Assembly (NCBI GenBank): GCA_004134995.1
Contig: REGP01000002.1
Location: 372,001 to 436,000 of the forward strand
Source: Oxalobacteraceae bacterium CAVE-383
Lineage (GTDB): Bacteria > Pseudomonadota > Gammaproteobacteria > Burkholderiales > Burkholderiaceae_D
Direction: 5' to 3'
Length of the DNA stretch: 64,000 nt
The notes beneath the pieces were generated by a model. It saw only the letters and a program-made list of their open reading frames with translations. It had not been told where the DNA came from and made no database searches. This document shows positions 26,425 through 34,519 of this stretch, one piece after another (positions within the stretch are counted from its first letter, which is position 1; the number at the start of each line of letters is the position of its first letter). Both the position numbers and the translations under genes were made by a program.

Positions 26425-27564
26425 ATGAAAGCACTTGTCTATAACGGAGCACGCGACGTCTCGGTCAATAGCGTACCGGATGCCAAATTGGAAAAAGCCA
26501 CGGATGTGCTGGTGAAAATCACCACCACAAATATCTGCGGCTCCGATCTGCATATGTATGAAGGCCGCACCAATGTCGAAAAAGGCAAGATCCTCGGCCA
26601 CGAAAACCTTGGCATCGTGATCGAGGCCGGCAAAGCGGTGGAACGCGTGAAGGTGGGCGACCGCGTTTGCCTGCCCTTCAATATCAGCTGCGGCTTTTGC
26701 GAGAATTGCGAACGCGGACTGACCGGCTTTTGCCTGATCGCCAATCCCGGCAATGCCGGCGCCGCTTACGGCTATGCCAGCATGGGGCCCTATAGCGGCG
26801 GCCAGGCCGAACTGCTGCGTGTGCCGTATGCCGACTTCAATTGCCTGGTGCTGCCGCCCGACGCCGCAGAAAAGGAAAACGATTACGTGTTGCTGTCGGA
26901 TATTTTCCCGACCGGCTGGCACGCCACCGAACTAGCCGGCATGCGTCCGGGCGATTCCGTGGCGGTCTACGGCGCCGGGCCGGTCGGCCTGATGGCGGCT
27001 TACTCGGCCATGATCAAGGGCGCCAGTAAAGTCCTGGTGGTCGATACCCATAAAGACCGCCTTGCGCTGGCCGAAAAAATGGGCGCGATACCGATCGACC
27101 AGACCGACGATTCCTGCATCGAGAAAATCTTGTCCCTTACCAACGGCCAGGGCGCCGATTGCGGCTGTGAGTGCGTCGGCTATCAATGCCACGATCATGC
27201 CGGCCACGAAGTGCCGCATCTCACGATGAATCATCTCGTGAAGTCGGTAAAGGCCACCGGCGGACTCGGCGTGGTGGGGGTGTTCATGCCGCAGGATCCA
27301 CACGCCGCGGACGCATTGGCCAAACAGGGCCGGATTGCATTCGACATGGGCGAATTCTTTACCAAAGGCCAGCGCATGGGAACCGGCCAGGCCAACGTCA
27401 AGGCTTATAACCGGGGCCTGGCCAAGCTGATCGAAGCCGGCAAAGCCAAGCCGTCCTTCATCATTTCGCATGAACTGCCGCTGGATAAAGCCGCGGAAGG
27501 CTACGCCAATTTCGATGCGCGCAAGGAAGGCTGGACCAAGGTTGTCTTGAAATCAGCCGCTTGA
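26425..27564 (+). CDS. fdhA: Glutathione-independent formaldehyde dehydrogenase / zinc alcohol dehydrogenase
   Basis: 379-residue zinc- and NAD-dependent medium-chain dehydrogenase that oxidises formaldehyde to formate without glutathione. Catalytic zinc ligands Cys38 and His59, with the adjacent Glu60. Structural zinc ligands Cys89, Cys92, Cys95 and Cys103 (CGFCENCERGLTGFC). NAD-binding motif GAGPVG at 183-188. The insertion GYQCHDHAGHE in the C-terminal half is characteristic of the formaldehyde dehydrogenase/dismutase branch. AGCAAGGAAAACAA precedes the ATG. It is a single gene, and its upstream 56-bp element recurs at 14225. Confidence 0.9.
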   Translation: MKALVYNGARDVSVNSVPDAKLEKATDVLVKITTTNICGSDLHMYEGRTNVEKGKILGHENLGIVIEAGKAVERVKVGDRVCLPFNISCGFCENCERGLTGFCLIANPGNAGAAYGYASMGPYSGGQAELLRVPYADFNCLVLPPDAAEKENDYVLLSDIFPTGWHATELAGMRPGDSVAVYGAGPVGLMAAYSAMIKGASKVLVVDTHKDRLALAEKMGAIPIDQTDDSCIEKILSLTNGQGADCGCECVGYQCHDHAGHEVPHLTMNHLVKSVKATGGLGVVGVFMPQDPHAADALAKQGRIAFDMGEFFTKGQRMGTGQANVKAYNRGLAKLIEAGKAKPSFIISHELPLDKAAEGYANFDARKEGWTKVVLKSAA

Positions 27565-27700
27565 ACCTGAGTCTGGACCTGAACCTCGGCCCGCAGCCGC
27601 CCGCCGGCTTGCGGGAAAATTAACCCGATTGCAAAAACGTGGAGTGACATAAAAGGTGAGTTTGTAAAACTCCGAAATCAACGACTTAGCAATGGGTTTG

Positions 27701-27772
27701 CCACAGAAGATGAGATGATTTGACGCAGAACTTGAGATTGTTTTGGCTTTTGCCGTGAAAGATGAGATTTTT
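27701..27772 (+). repeat. Left inverted array of TGAGAT-type repeats (transposon-end-like)
   Basis: The stretch contains TGAGAT at 27711, 27733 and 27763 and the block TGACGCAGAACTTGAGATTGTT (27721-27742, given here as TGACGCAGAA + CTTGAGATTG). The same arrangement recurs in opposite orientation at 35683-35760. Repeated short sites in inverted arrays are how Tn7-like transposon ends look, but no terminal TGT or target duplication could be confirmed. Confidence 0.55.
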
Positions 27773-27837
27773 CTGAGTTGCCTACTTTTTAGGCATTTGA
27801 ATGGTAGTTTATTAAGCTCGCATCATTGTTTTATTTC

Positions 27838-28244
27838 TATCAGATGGGCTTTGGGATAGCTGACCGGAACGAGCCTGACATGATAGTTTCTTCGGTATCC
27901 GCGGATGTCCAAGTTGCTATTGAGGTATGCCAATATGGGGGACTGTCACCCAATTGGAAAGGGCGATTAGCAAACAACTTGCGTGTGACTATTTGCGTCC
28001 AGTGAATCGTCGTCATGGCGTCTTGGTTGTCAGCCTCCACAGACCCAAGACATGGCGTGTCGCTGGCAAAGTGTGGGACTTCGACCAGCTCATTGTGCAC
28101 CTACAGGCCTTTGCAGTGGAAACCAAGTCAAACCAGACAGGGGCAATTGAAGTGCGAGTCGTGGGCATCAACGCTTGCCCACCTCATGCCGTTCGACACT
28201 CCCGAGCCGCGGCAAAAGAGTCCAAGACCAACTCAAGGGCGTAA
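27838..28244 (+). pseudogene. Frameshifted C-terminal remnant of a putative PD-(D/E)xK-domain protein
   Basis: In one frame 27838-27930 reads QMGFGIADRNEPDMIVSS and then ADVQVAIEV. After a shift near 27930 a second frame reads TQLERAISKQLACDYLRP, NRRHGVLVV and FDQLIVHLQAFA up to about 28180. Joined, this matches the pattern PDI...(I)E(I/V)K...W....L...L..QL...YL....RHG that I know from C-terminal domains of large bacterial NTPases and other conflict-system proteins. That domain looks like a PD-(D/E)xK nuclease fold. The Lys after the Glu is lost at the frameshift. No start, ribosome site or upstream domains remain. Confidence 0.55.
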
Positions 28245-28316
28245 GGGACTCAAAGCATTTCGGGTTGGCCCGCGTGGTCAAGAAAAAAGCTTTTCGATCG
28301 GTCGGTCCCAACACAT

Positions 28317-29537
28317 TCAAGAGCGTAAGGGAGCGGCTCCCGTTTTTACGCGGCAAGAAAAATACAACAAGAGCGGGAAAGTGGCACAGCCGATTAAAGC
28401 CGTGGTGAGCATGAATAAACCAAGATGACGCACGTCACTGGCAACCAAAGTCACTATGTAGATAGACAGTGACCCGACGGTCAATTGCAGTGCCCCCATC
28501 AGGCCGGAAGCTGCTCCAGCACTCTTCGGAAAATTGGTAATGCCGCCAGCATAGGACAGAGGGATTAAAAAACCATTACCTAATGTCATGATCGCCATAT
28601 TCAGCAAAATAGGTATTGGAGAGGTCGTGTTATACAAACCGCACAGAAAGAAGCTGCCCGCACCAATGACAAACAGGACGTAGCCGACAGCGAGTAAGCG
28701 ATTAATAGAATATTTGTGGATTAGTTTGCGTGAAATAAGGTTTCCGACGATATAAGGAAATGCAACACTAATGTAACAGTAACTGATTAGGGTCGGCGTC
28801 ATCCCCATCGCGCTGAAAATAACCGGCGATGCAGCCAGATAGCCAAAGTAAGCAGCATAGGTAACGCATAAATTCACTGTATAGGCTAAGAATGACGCGT
28901 TGATCAGCAACCCCGCATAATTTTTGACGGTTGCCAGCAGCGTGTGGTGTCGCTGTTCTTTGGGGAGGGTTTCAGGAATTTTTGTAACGACCAAGATCAA
29001 CGTGGAAATTCCGAGTAGGGCGGTAAATAAAAATGGCACCCGCCAGGAAAATTGCAGCGTCAAATAGCCGCCGATAAGGGGTGAGAGTGCAGGTGACGCG
29101 CCAACGATGGGCATAATCGTCGCGAAGACGCGGGCGGAGGTCTGTTTGTCAAAGATATCGACGACAATAGCGCGGCCAATCACTACGCCAGCACCGGCCC
29201 CCAAGGCTTGCAAGAGGCGACCGATCGCAAACACCGTAACATTGGGTGCACCCGCACATGTAATTGACGCCACTGTAAATAACAACAAGCCAAACAGTAC
29301 CAAGGAGCGGCGGCCATAAGTATCAGACAATGGCCCATACAGCACTTGTGCCACAGCCAGGCCAATCAAATAAATACTGAAGGTTTGCTGTAACGCAGAA
29401 ATCGGTGAGTGCAGGGCAAGCGCAGCAATTCCCATACCAGGGAGATTGATATCGGATGCAATCAAGCCACTAGCGCTAAGTAATACGAGGACGGTGAGTA
29501 AGATGCGATAAGAGATGTTGGTAGCAGGTTGACTCAT
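28317..29537 (-). CDS. MFS exporter, Bcr/CflA-like, in the natural-product island
   Basis: 406-residue major facilitator with SASGLIASDINLPGMGIAAL at the N-terminus, motif A YGPLSDTYGRRSLVL, and TM4-5 GRLLQALGAGAGVVIGRAIV. These are Bcr/CflA drug-efflux hallmarks. Codon use is AT-richer than in the other MFS genes of the window. The start overlaps the stop of the AzlC remnant (ATGA). Its position at the end of the biosynthetic remnant suggests export of, or resistance to, the cluster's product; this is inference. Confidence 0.85.
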   Translation of the reverse strand: MSQPATNISYRILLTVLVLLSASGLIASDINLPGMGIAALALHSPISALQQTFSIYLIGLAVAQVLYGPLSDTYGRRSLVLFGLLLFTVASITCAGAPNVTVFAIGRLLQALGAGAGVVIGRAIVVDIFDKQTSARVFATIMPIVGASPALSPLIGGYLTLQFSWRVPFLFTALLGISTLILVVTKIPETLPKEQRHHTLLATVKNYAGLLINASFLAYTVNLCVTYAAYFGYLAASPVIFSAMGMTPTLISYCYISVAFPYIVGNLISRKLIHKYSINRLLAVGYVLFVIGAGSFFLCGLYNTTSPIPILLNMAIMTLGNGFLIPLSYAGGITNFPKSAGAASGLMGALQLTVGSLSIYIVTLVASDVRHLGLFMLTTALIGCATFPLLLYFSCRVKTGAAPLRS

Positions 29538-29932
29538 TGCATTACTTCCGTTATCAGATCAAAGGACCAAGCCGGGTCATTGCGAGTGGTTAGGAATGCA
29601 TGTCTATTCAACGCCTCTGGCATCACCACCCAGCCCAAAGGCCGTTCCTGATTGAATCGAAGCGAGTAATAAAATTGGCTGGCGCCAGCGAATATCAGTG
29701 CCGACATCATTAGTACCTGGAAAGGAAATAGTCCTGTGGCGGTTCCAGCGATGCAGAACATCACGGCCGTAGGTAAGTAGCCGATCAAGATCGGAAAAGC
29801 GGATTTGAAGCCGTTTCGAATAGATAAAATGCGGTCATAACTATGCCTTTTAGGATGAAAAAATACATGCAGGCATTCACTCGGTATCGTGATCCGTTGC
29901 ATATTGATGCTGTGCTTAAGCGGCTTGGTCAT
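29534..29932 (-). pseudogene. Truncated AzlC-type permease remnant
   Basis: 132 codons. Residues about 38-90 (RNGFKSAFPILIGYLPTAVMF, then ALIFAGASQF) are the N-terminal part of AzlC, the larger subunit of an amino-acid exporter (about 230 residues). After ASQF the frame continues with non-AzlC residues and a short tail ending in TEVMQ. The first ~30 residues also look foreign. No AzlD gene follows. It is probably a deletion derivative, kept open by chance or by coupling to the MFS gene it overlaps. Confidence 0.6.
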
Positions 29933-30318
29933 TCGTTATTTTTTAATGCAGGCACCCGCTGAAATCGAACATCCAATATATTTTCGGTTACACCAGTACC
30001 GTGCGATTCTTCCGTTCTTGTTACGCTTAGTTCAAAGTAACGCGAGTACGAACGAGAAGAATTTCGTTGGTGGGGGATCTTGGATTATCAATCCGATCTT
30101 GTTATTTCAAGTATCGGATAGTGGTGAAATAATCTTAGGAAAACACCTGAAAATTGAAGATGGCCGACTTGATATTTATCCAGAGAGGAATGACCGTCAG
30201 CTCAAAGTCAAATGCGTTGCCCATTTTAATAAATACAAATAAGGATGCAGTCACTCAGCGCCAGCATTCAACTCACTTGATTTTTCCTTAGTTCTTGATA
30301 TTGGTTATTTGGGTCGCG
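29933..30318. other. 386-bp gap inside the island
   Basis: No supported minus-strand gene. A 117-codon plus-strand frame (29889-30242) lacks a ribosome site and recognisable content and overlaps the AzlC remnant, so it is not called. The region probably holds the promoter for the leftward AzlC/MFS pair and the 3' flank of asd. Confidence 0.4.
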
Positions 30319-31434
30319 TCACTTCGTTAAGATGATGTTCAGGGCCCGGCGCAGAGGTTCTGCTGCCCCCCAGAGTAGCTGGTCGCCAGTGGTCAGCACA
30401 CTGTACATGCCGGCACCGACGCTCAAACGACGCAGGCGGCCCACACCAACCATTAAGGAGCCGCTTACCGCAGCTGGAGAAAGTCGCTGAATTGAATCCA
30501 GTTTGTTGTTTGGAACGAAGTCTACCCACTTGTGAGCTCCTCGGATTAGCTGTTCCATCTGATCGGACCCCACATCTTCTTTGAGTTTCAGGGTGATCGC
30601 TGCCGAGTGGCTTTGCAGGGCTGCCACGCGGACACACAGGCCGTCGACGCGGATCGATCCAGCCGGGAGACCAAGGATCTTATTTGTCTCGACCTCGCCC
30701 TTCCATTCTTCGCGACTGCTGCCGTTGCCCATGTCGGAGTCGATCCATGGAATAATGCTGCCCGCCAGTGGTACACCAAATTTTTCTGCCGGAAAATCAG
30801 CATGGCAGGAAGCCGCCCGCGCTTTTTCCAGAATGCTCAACACAGGCGTCGTAAGGTCGGTAAGGTCATACTCGACCTCTTTCGAGATATGTGCCATCTG
30901 GGCTAGCAACTCTTTAACGTATGCCGCGCCGGCGCCTGAAGCCGCCTGGTAAGTCATGACGCTCATCCACTCTACTAGATCCGCCTTGAACAAGCCCGCC
31001 AAGCCGAGCAGCGGTAAGGTGATCGAGCAATTGCCACCGATGAAATTTCGAATGCCGGCATCGATGCTTGATTCGATCTGTTCACGATTGACTGGATCGA
31101 GAATGATAATTGAGTCCACATCCATGCGCTTCGTGGAGGCGGCGTCGATCCAATATCCCGTCCATCCAGAGCCGCGCAGCTTCTGGTAGATTAACTTCGT
31201 GTAGTCGCCGCCCTGGCAGGTAATGACTATATCCATCTCGCTGAGCTGCTCGACCGATGATGCATCGAACAAGGTATGTGTCACCCCAGCTACATCACGA
31301 TGAGTCCCACCGGCCGCGGAGGTACTGAAATAGAAGGGCGATATTTTCTGAAGATCAGCTTCTTCGTGCATACGTTTCATCAGCATGGAACCCACCATGC
31401 CCCGCCAACCGACCAGTCCTACTTTTTTCATCAT
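30319..31434 (-). CDS. asd: Aspartate-semialdehyde dehydrogenase, cluster-associated copy
   Basis: 371 residues, full length for the proteobacterial enzyme that reduces aspartyl-phosphate to aspartate semialdehyde with NADPH. N-terminal GWRGMVGSMLMKRM nucleotide motif. Catalytic Cys136 lies in FIGGNCSITL (canonical GGNCTVSLM), and the catalytic His is in ALQSHSAAITLKL. The GC is lower than in housekeeping genes and the active-site surroundings deviate. Together with the NRPS, thioesterase and FkbM genes this suggests a pathway-specific copy that feeds homoserine- or 2,4-diaminobutyrate-type building blocks. It could also be the organism's only asd; the window cannot show this. Confidence 0.88.
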   Translation of the reverse strand: MMKKVGLVGWRGMVGSMLMKRMHEEADLQKISPFYFSTSAAGGTHRDVAGVTHTLFDASSVEQLSEMDIVITCQGGDYTKLIYQKLRGSGWTGYWIDAASTKRMDVDSIIILDPVNREQIESSIDAGIRNFIGGNCSITLPLLGLAGLFKADLVEWMSVMTYQAASGAGAAYVKELLAQMAHISKEVEYDLTDLTTPVLSILEKARAASCHADFPAEKFGVPLAGSIIPWIDSDMGNGSSREEWKGEVETNKILGLPAGSIRVDGLCVRVAALQSHSAAITLKLKEDVGSDQMEQLIRGAHKWVDFVPNNKLDSIQRLSPAAVSGSLMVGVGRLRRLSVGAGMYSVLTTGDQLLWGAAEPLRRALNIILTK

Positions 31435-31492
31435 TATCCTTCGTTGATAATTTGTGTTGCCATTTCGTAGTTGCCAATAAGTCTTTCATAAC

Positions 31493-32023
31493 CTACCATG
31501 CGCCCTTCCTGAAATGGCGCGGTGTTTTAGAGTGTGTCGCCAAGTCAAAGACTTGTAAGGCCACGACCTTCTTATCGAGGGCGATTTCCTGCGTTGCCAC
31601 AGTCTGGAAGCCGTGGTGTTGATGAAAGATTCGAGACATGTGGTTGGGCGGCACAATGTCGAACTCGCAAGTAATGCATGGTGCCTCTGAGTCAACGGCG
31701 AACTCCATGAGGTCCGCATACAGAAATTTACCTGCCCCCCGCCTCTGGAATGACTTTGATACAACTATCCGGTCGACGTACAGGAACCGACTATATTTGT
31801 TCGCGAACCAGCGGTAGTTGAGGCTGGAATAGCTAGAACCCTCTCGGAGAGCGATCAGAAAGGCCTGGATCTGCCCGTCGACCCTGAGTACGCGGTGATA
31901 TGCCGCGTCAGCGTGCAGTTGTGATAGCGAGAGCATGTCAAGGACGCTCAGGTACTTGACCGATTCGTCGTTGATCTCGAGTATGCGCCGGAAATCATCG
32001 GGAGTGGCGAGGTGGATCTGCAT
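31493..32023 (-). CDS. GNAT-family N-acetyltransferase
   Basis: 176 residues. Acetyl-CoA-binding motif A VSKSFQRRGAGKFLYADLMEF (QRRGAG core) at about 90-111, preceded by the strand YVDRIVVS; the C-terminal FHQHHGFQTVATQEI is motif B. It starts with IHLATPDDF, typical of GNATs. Substrate unknown. In this neighbourhood it may acylate an amino-acid precursor or detoxify the product, as GNATs do in several peptide-antibiotic clusters. It is 58 bp upstream of asd on the same strand. Confidence 0.82.
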   Translation of the reverse strand: MQIHLATPDDFRRILEINDESVKYLSVLDMLSLSQLHADAAYHRVLRVDGQIQAFLIALREGSSYSSLNYRWFANKYSRFLYVDRIVVSKSFQRRGAGKFLYADLMEFAVDSEAPCITCEFDIVPPNHMSRIFHQHHGFQTVATQEIALDKKVVALQVFDLATHSKTPRHFRKGAW

Positions 32024-32280
32024 CGGCGCGGCCTACCGGCTTGTAACATCGAGCCGGAATATTGCGCGGCGCTGGTGTTTGATAATCTGCATACCCTTAT
32101 GTTTGCAAAAGATCATTGGAATGATGCCGGACGTGGATCGCAGTGGCTGCGTTCGCGCGAACCAGATGCCCTTGTTACGCGTATAAATAGCTGCGGTCTC
32201 GGGACGTCGATTTCTAAGGAAAGGTACGGCCAATAGCTTCATGATTGGTGTCATTGATGTGGGCAGGCTCAGTGGAGGTG

Positions 32281-33033
32281 TCAGTTAGGTGTAATTCTCA
32301 GTTTGTGAGAGATCGTCTTGGCCATGAGGCTACGGCCTGGAGTTTCGACGAACATGTGCTCACCGTCGATTTCGACTGCAGCTAATGGCTGGCTCGTATA
32401 CCGCTGCCACTCTAGGACGGTCTCCCGGGGCGCGATGTCGTCCCGCGTACCGTGAAATACAACAATTGGTATGTTGAGTAGCGGCCAAAAGGCGTCCGCT
32501 TCTGACTCAAAATAGAGCTTCAGATCGCTCTCGTAGGCTGCCATGCTTTTTCGTGATAGCTCAGTTCGGGTATCTTGGTCAACATCGAATATCGGATCCT
32601 CGATGGCACCGAGCATGAACCGCGAATACGCCTTGCGCGCCCGTGTATGGTTCTCTGATCGAATAGTCGGACTGATTGCGGAAATGAATAGCGTTTCGGG
32701 TGGTGGTAGGTCATGTTTCAGGATCCAAGCTGTAGTTTGGTAGGCAAGAAATCCGCCCAAGCTATGGCCGAAGAGCGAATAGGGGCGATCCAGCTGGAAC
32801 TCCAGCGCGGCACCACTTTCCGCTAGACAGGTATCCAGTGACGAGGATGGATCTTCATCGAAGCGGTCCTCACGGCCTGCGCGTTGAATTGAACACAGTT
32901 CCACGTCCTTTGAAAATTCGGGAACCCATCGCGCGGACGAATAGGCTCCGGCACCTGCATATGGAAAAATGATCAAGCGCGGTCCGTGCTGCGATCCTCG
33001 GATGACTTTGAAAAAACGGTTTTTCTGACTCAT
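32281..33033 (-). CDS. Type II (editing) thioesterase of an NRPS cluster
   Basis: 250-residue alpha/beta hydrolase. It removes wrongly loaded or stalled acyl groups from peptidyl carrier proteins. Nucleophile Ser in LFGHSLGGFLAYQ (about residue 93), acid Asp in FHGTRDDIAP, and His in DGEHMFVE. The N-terminal LIIFPYAGAGAYS is diagnostic of GrsT/SrfAD-like thioesterases. The 257 bp between it and the GNAT gene hold no supported gene. Its presence shows that a functional carrier-protein assembly line once stood beside it. Confidence 0.9.
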   Translation of the reverse strand: MSQKNRFFKVIRGSQHGPRLIIFPYAGAGAYSSARWVPEFSKDVELCSIQRAGREDRFDEDPSSSLDTCLAESGAALEFQLDRPYSLFGHSLGGFLAYQTTAWILKHDLPPPETLFISAISPTIRSENHTRARKAYSRFMLGAIEDPIFDVDQDTRTELSRKSMAAYESDLKLYFESEADAFWPLLNIPIVVFHGTRDDIAPRETVLEWQRYTSQPLAAVEIDGEHMFVETPGRSLMAKTISHKLRITPN

Positions 33034-33196
33034 AGTCCCAAAAATGAGAAGGTCATGTAGGAGTTATCGATAATAGAAAACGACATGTCAAAAAATAGCA
33101 AAGTGCTAGCAATGTTGATGTAAAAATTGTGCTGTTCAGCTAAAATTTTCGAGCTGTTTGTCGGCGCTATCGCATCGTTAACGCCGGACCGCTCAC

Positions 33197-33958
33197 TCAT
33201 CTCCGGGTAGCGAGGACATCATACAGGCCAGTGTCCTTCAGCAAAAAATTCTGGAAAACCTCTACCATGAATCCGCGCTGCTTCAGCAGATCAAGCACAG
33301 CGGAAAGGCCATCATCAATGTCATGAACTTCGACGCATAAGCATCGAATCCTGGGCCAGTGGTTAGGGGTGATACCTGCCAGCACTTGCCGCTCGTTCTT
33401 CTCAACGTCGATCTTGAGTAAATCGATCCGGTCGATGCCTCGTTGCTCAATTACATCCGATAGGCATAATGTCTCGCATTCGACTGTCGCCGTTTGAAAT
33501 TTTTTTTCCAAGAAGTATGCGATGCTCTCCTCGTCGAAACCACTATTAATAAGATAGCAGCGCGTGACTTCGCGGTCTACCGCCGGATTGCTGTGTAAGC
33601 CAGACATAACAGTGTTATTTGGGTAGTAGGTGAGGCTCGCCAGTCCAGCGGCGTCAGACGCCGCAGCCTCAATGACCAATGCATCAATGTTGAACTTCTC
33701 CAGGTTTGCGCGCAAGATATTACTTACCGTCGGCAACGGTTCGAAGCAGAAGAAACGCAGTCCTGTGCAGACGCGATGAAGATAGAGCGTTGCAAAGCCT
33801 ATATTCGCTCCTACATCGAACACGACGTCGCCGGACTTAAGATTTTGCCCCGCCCGCTCGTAGCAGCGGTCAACGAAAATCTCTTGGTACAACGCGCGGG
33901 TCTCCCCAGAATTTTTATGGAAGACCTCAAGATCATCGTCTAACTTGACAAGATTCAT
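33197..33958 (-). CDS. FkbM-family SAM-dependent methyltransferase
   Basis: 253 residues with SAM motif I VVFDVGANIGFATLYLH at about 44-60, FCFEPLPTVSNILRANLEKF, and the C-terminal IDLLKIDVEKNERQVLAG of the FkbM family (mostly O-methylation in natural products). The start overlaps the NRPS stop by 4 bp (ATGA), so the two were co-translated. A tailoring role on the peptide product is the simplest inference. Confidence 0.87.
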   Translation of the reverse strand: MNLVKLDDDLEVFHKNSGETRALYQEIFVDRCYERAGQNLKSGDVVFDVGANIGFATLYLHRVCTGLRFFCFEPLPTVSNILRANLEKFNIDALVIEAAASDAAGLASLTYYPNNTVMSGLHSNPAVDREVTRCYLINSGFDEESIAYFLEKKFQTATVECETLCLSDVIEQRGIDRIDLLKIDVEKNERQVLAGITPNHWPRIRCLCVEVHDIDDGLSAVLDLLKQRGFMVEVFQNFLLKDTGLYDVLATRR

Positions 33959-34518
33959 CTCGATGTTTCCAGCGCTGATGACGTTATGTCAGAGGCAGTA
34001 TCTTGGCGGCCCCAAATTAGCGTTGCCAGCGACTGAATTGTACGGTGCTCGAACAAGTCGCCGATTGATATTTTGTACCGCGACTGAGCTTTAAGTCGCG
34101 CGATAATCTTGATTGCGAGTAACGAATGGCCGCCCAAAGCGAAGAAATCGTCAGAATTGGCGACGCTATCCACGCCGAGTATTTCGCACCAAATCTCGAT
34201 CAGGTGCTCCTCAATCTTCCGGGAGGCATCGCAAGCGTGGGCCTGCTTCATCGACATTGGTGCGCGACTCAGCGGTATCTTCTCAAGCGCCTTGCGATCG
34301 GCCTTGCCGTTAGCTGTTAGTGGGAGGCTTTCGAGGATGACAAAATGCGCGGGGATCATAGCCGTCGGAAAAATCGCCTGAAGGGGTAATCGCAACCGAT
34401 CGAAGAGATTAATGTGTTCATCCCAGTGTGGCACTCCGGCGTGTAAAACGACATACGCCACTAGGCGTTCGTCGTCAACGCTAAAATTTCGCACCATGAC
34501 CACAATATCCCGGACCAG
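33955..34518 (-). pseudogene. 3' remnant of a non-ribosomal peptide synthetase
   Basis: The open frame from about 34518 to the stop at 33955 begins inside an adenylation domain ([19 protein letters not shown]). It contains motif A10 LPLTANGKADRKAL, then a peptidyl carrier domain with the phosphopantetheine site DDFFALGGHSLLAIKII, and ends about 45 residues later without a thioesterase domain. Everything upstream of the last part of the A domain is missing; at 34518-34521 the sequence changes to IS66 transposase. The specificity pocket is therefore lost and the amino acid cannot be predicted. Confidence 0.9.
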
Positions 34519-34519
34519 T

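Noticed and set aside
27600..27615. CCCGC-CGGCTT-GCGGG hairpin after fdhA as terminator
   Set aside because: Only a 5-bp stem and followed by AAAATT rather than a T-run; too weak to call.
29889..30242. 117-codon plus-strand frame
   Set aside because: No ribosome site, no recognisable content, and it opposes and overlaps the AzlC remnant.
32033..32254. 73-codon minus-strand frame between thioesterase and GNAT genes
   Set aside because: No convincing ribosome site or domain; composition looks non-coding.
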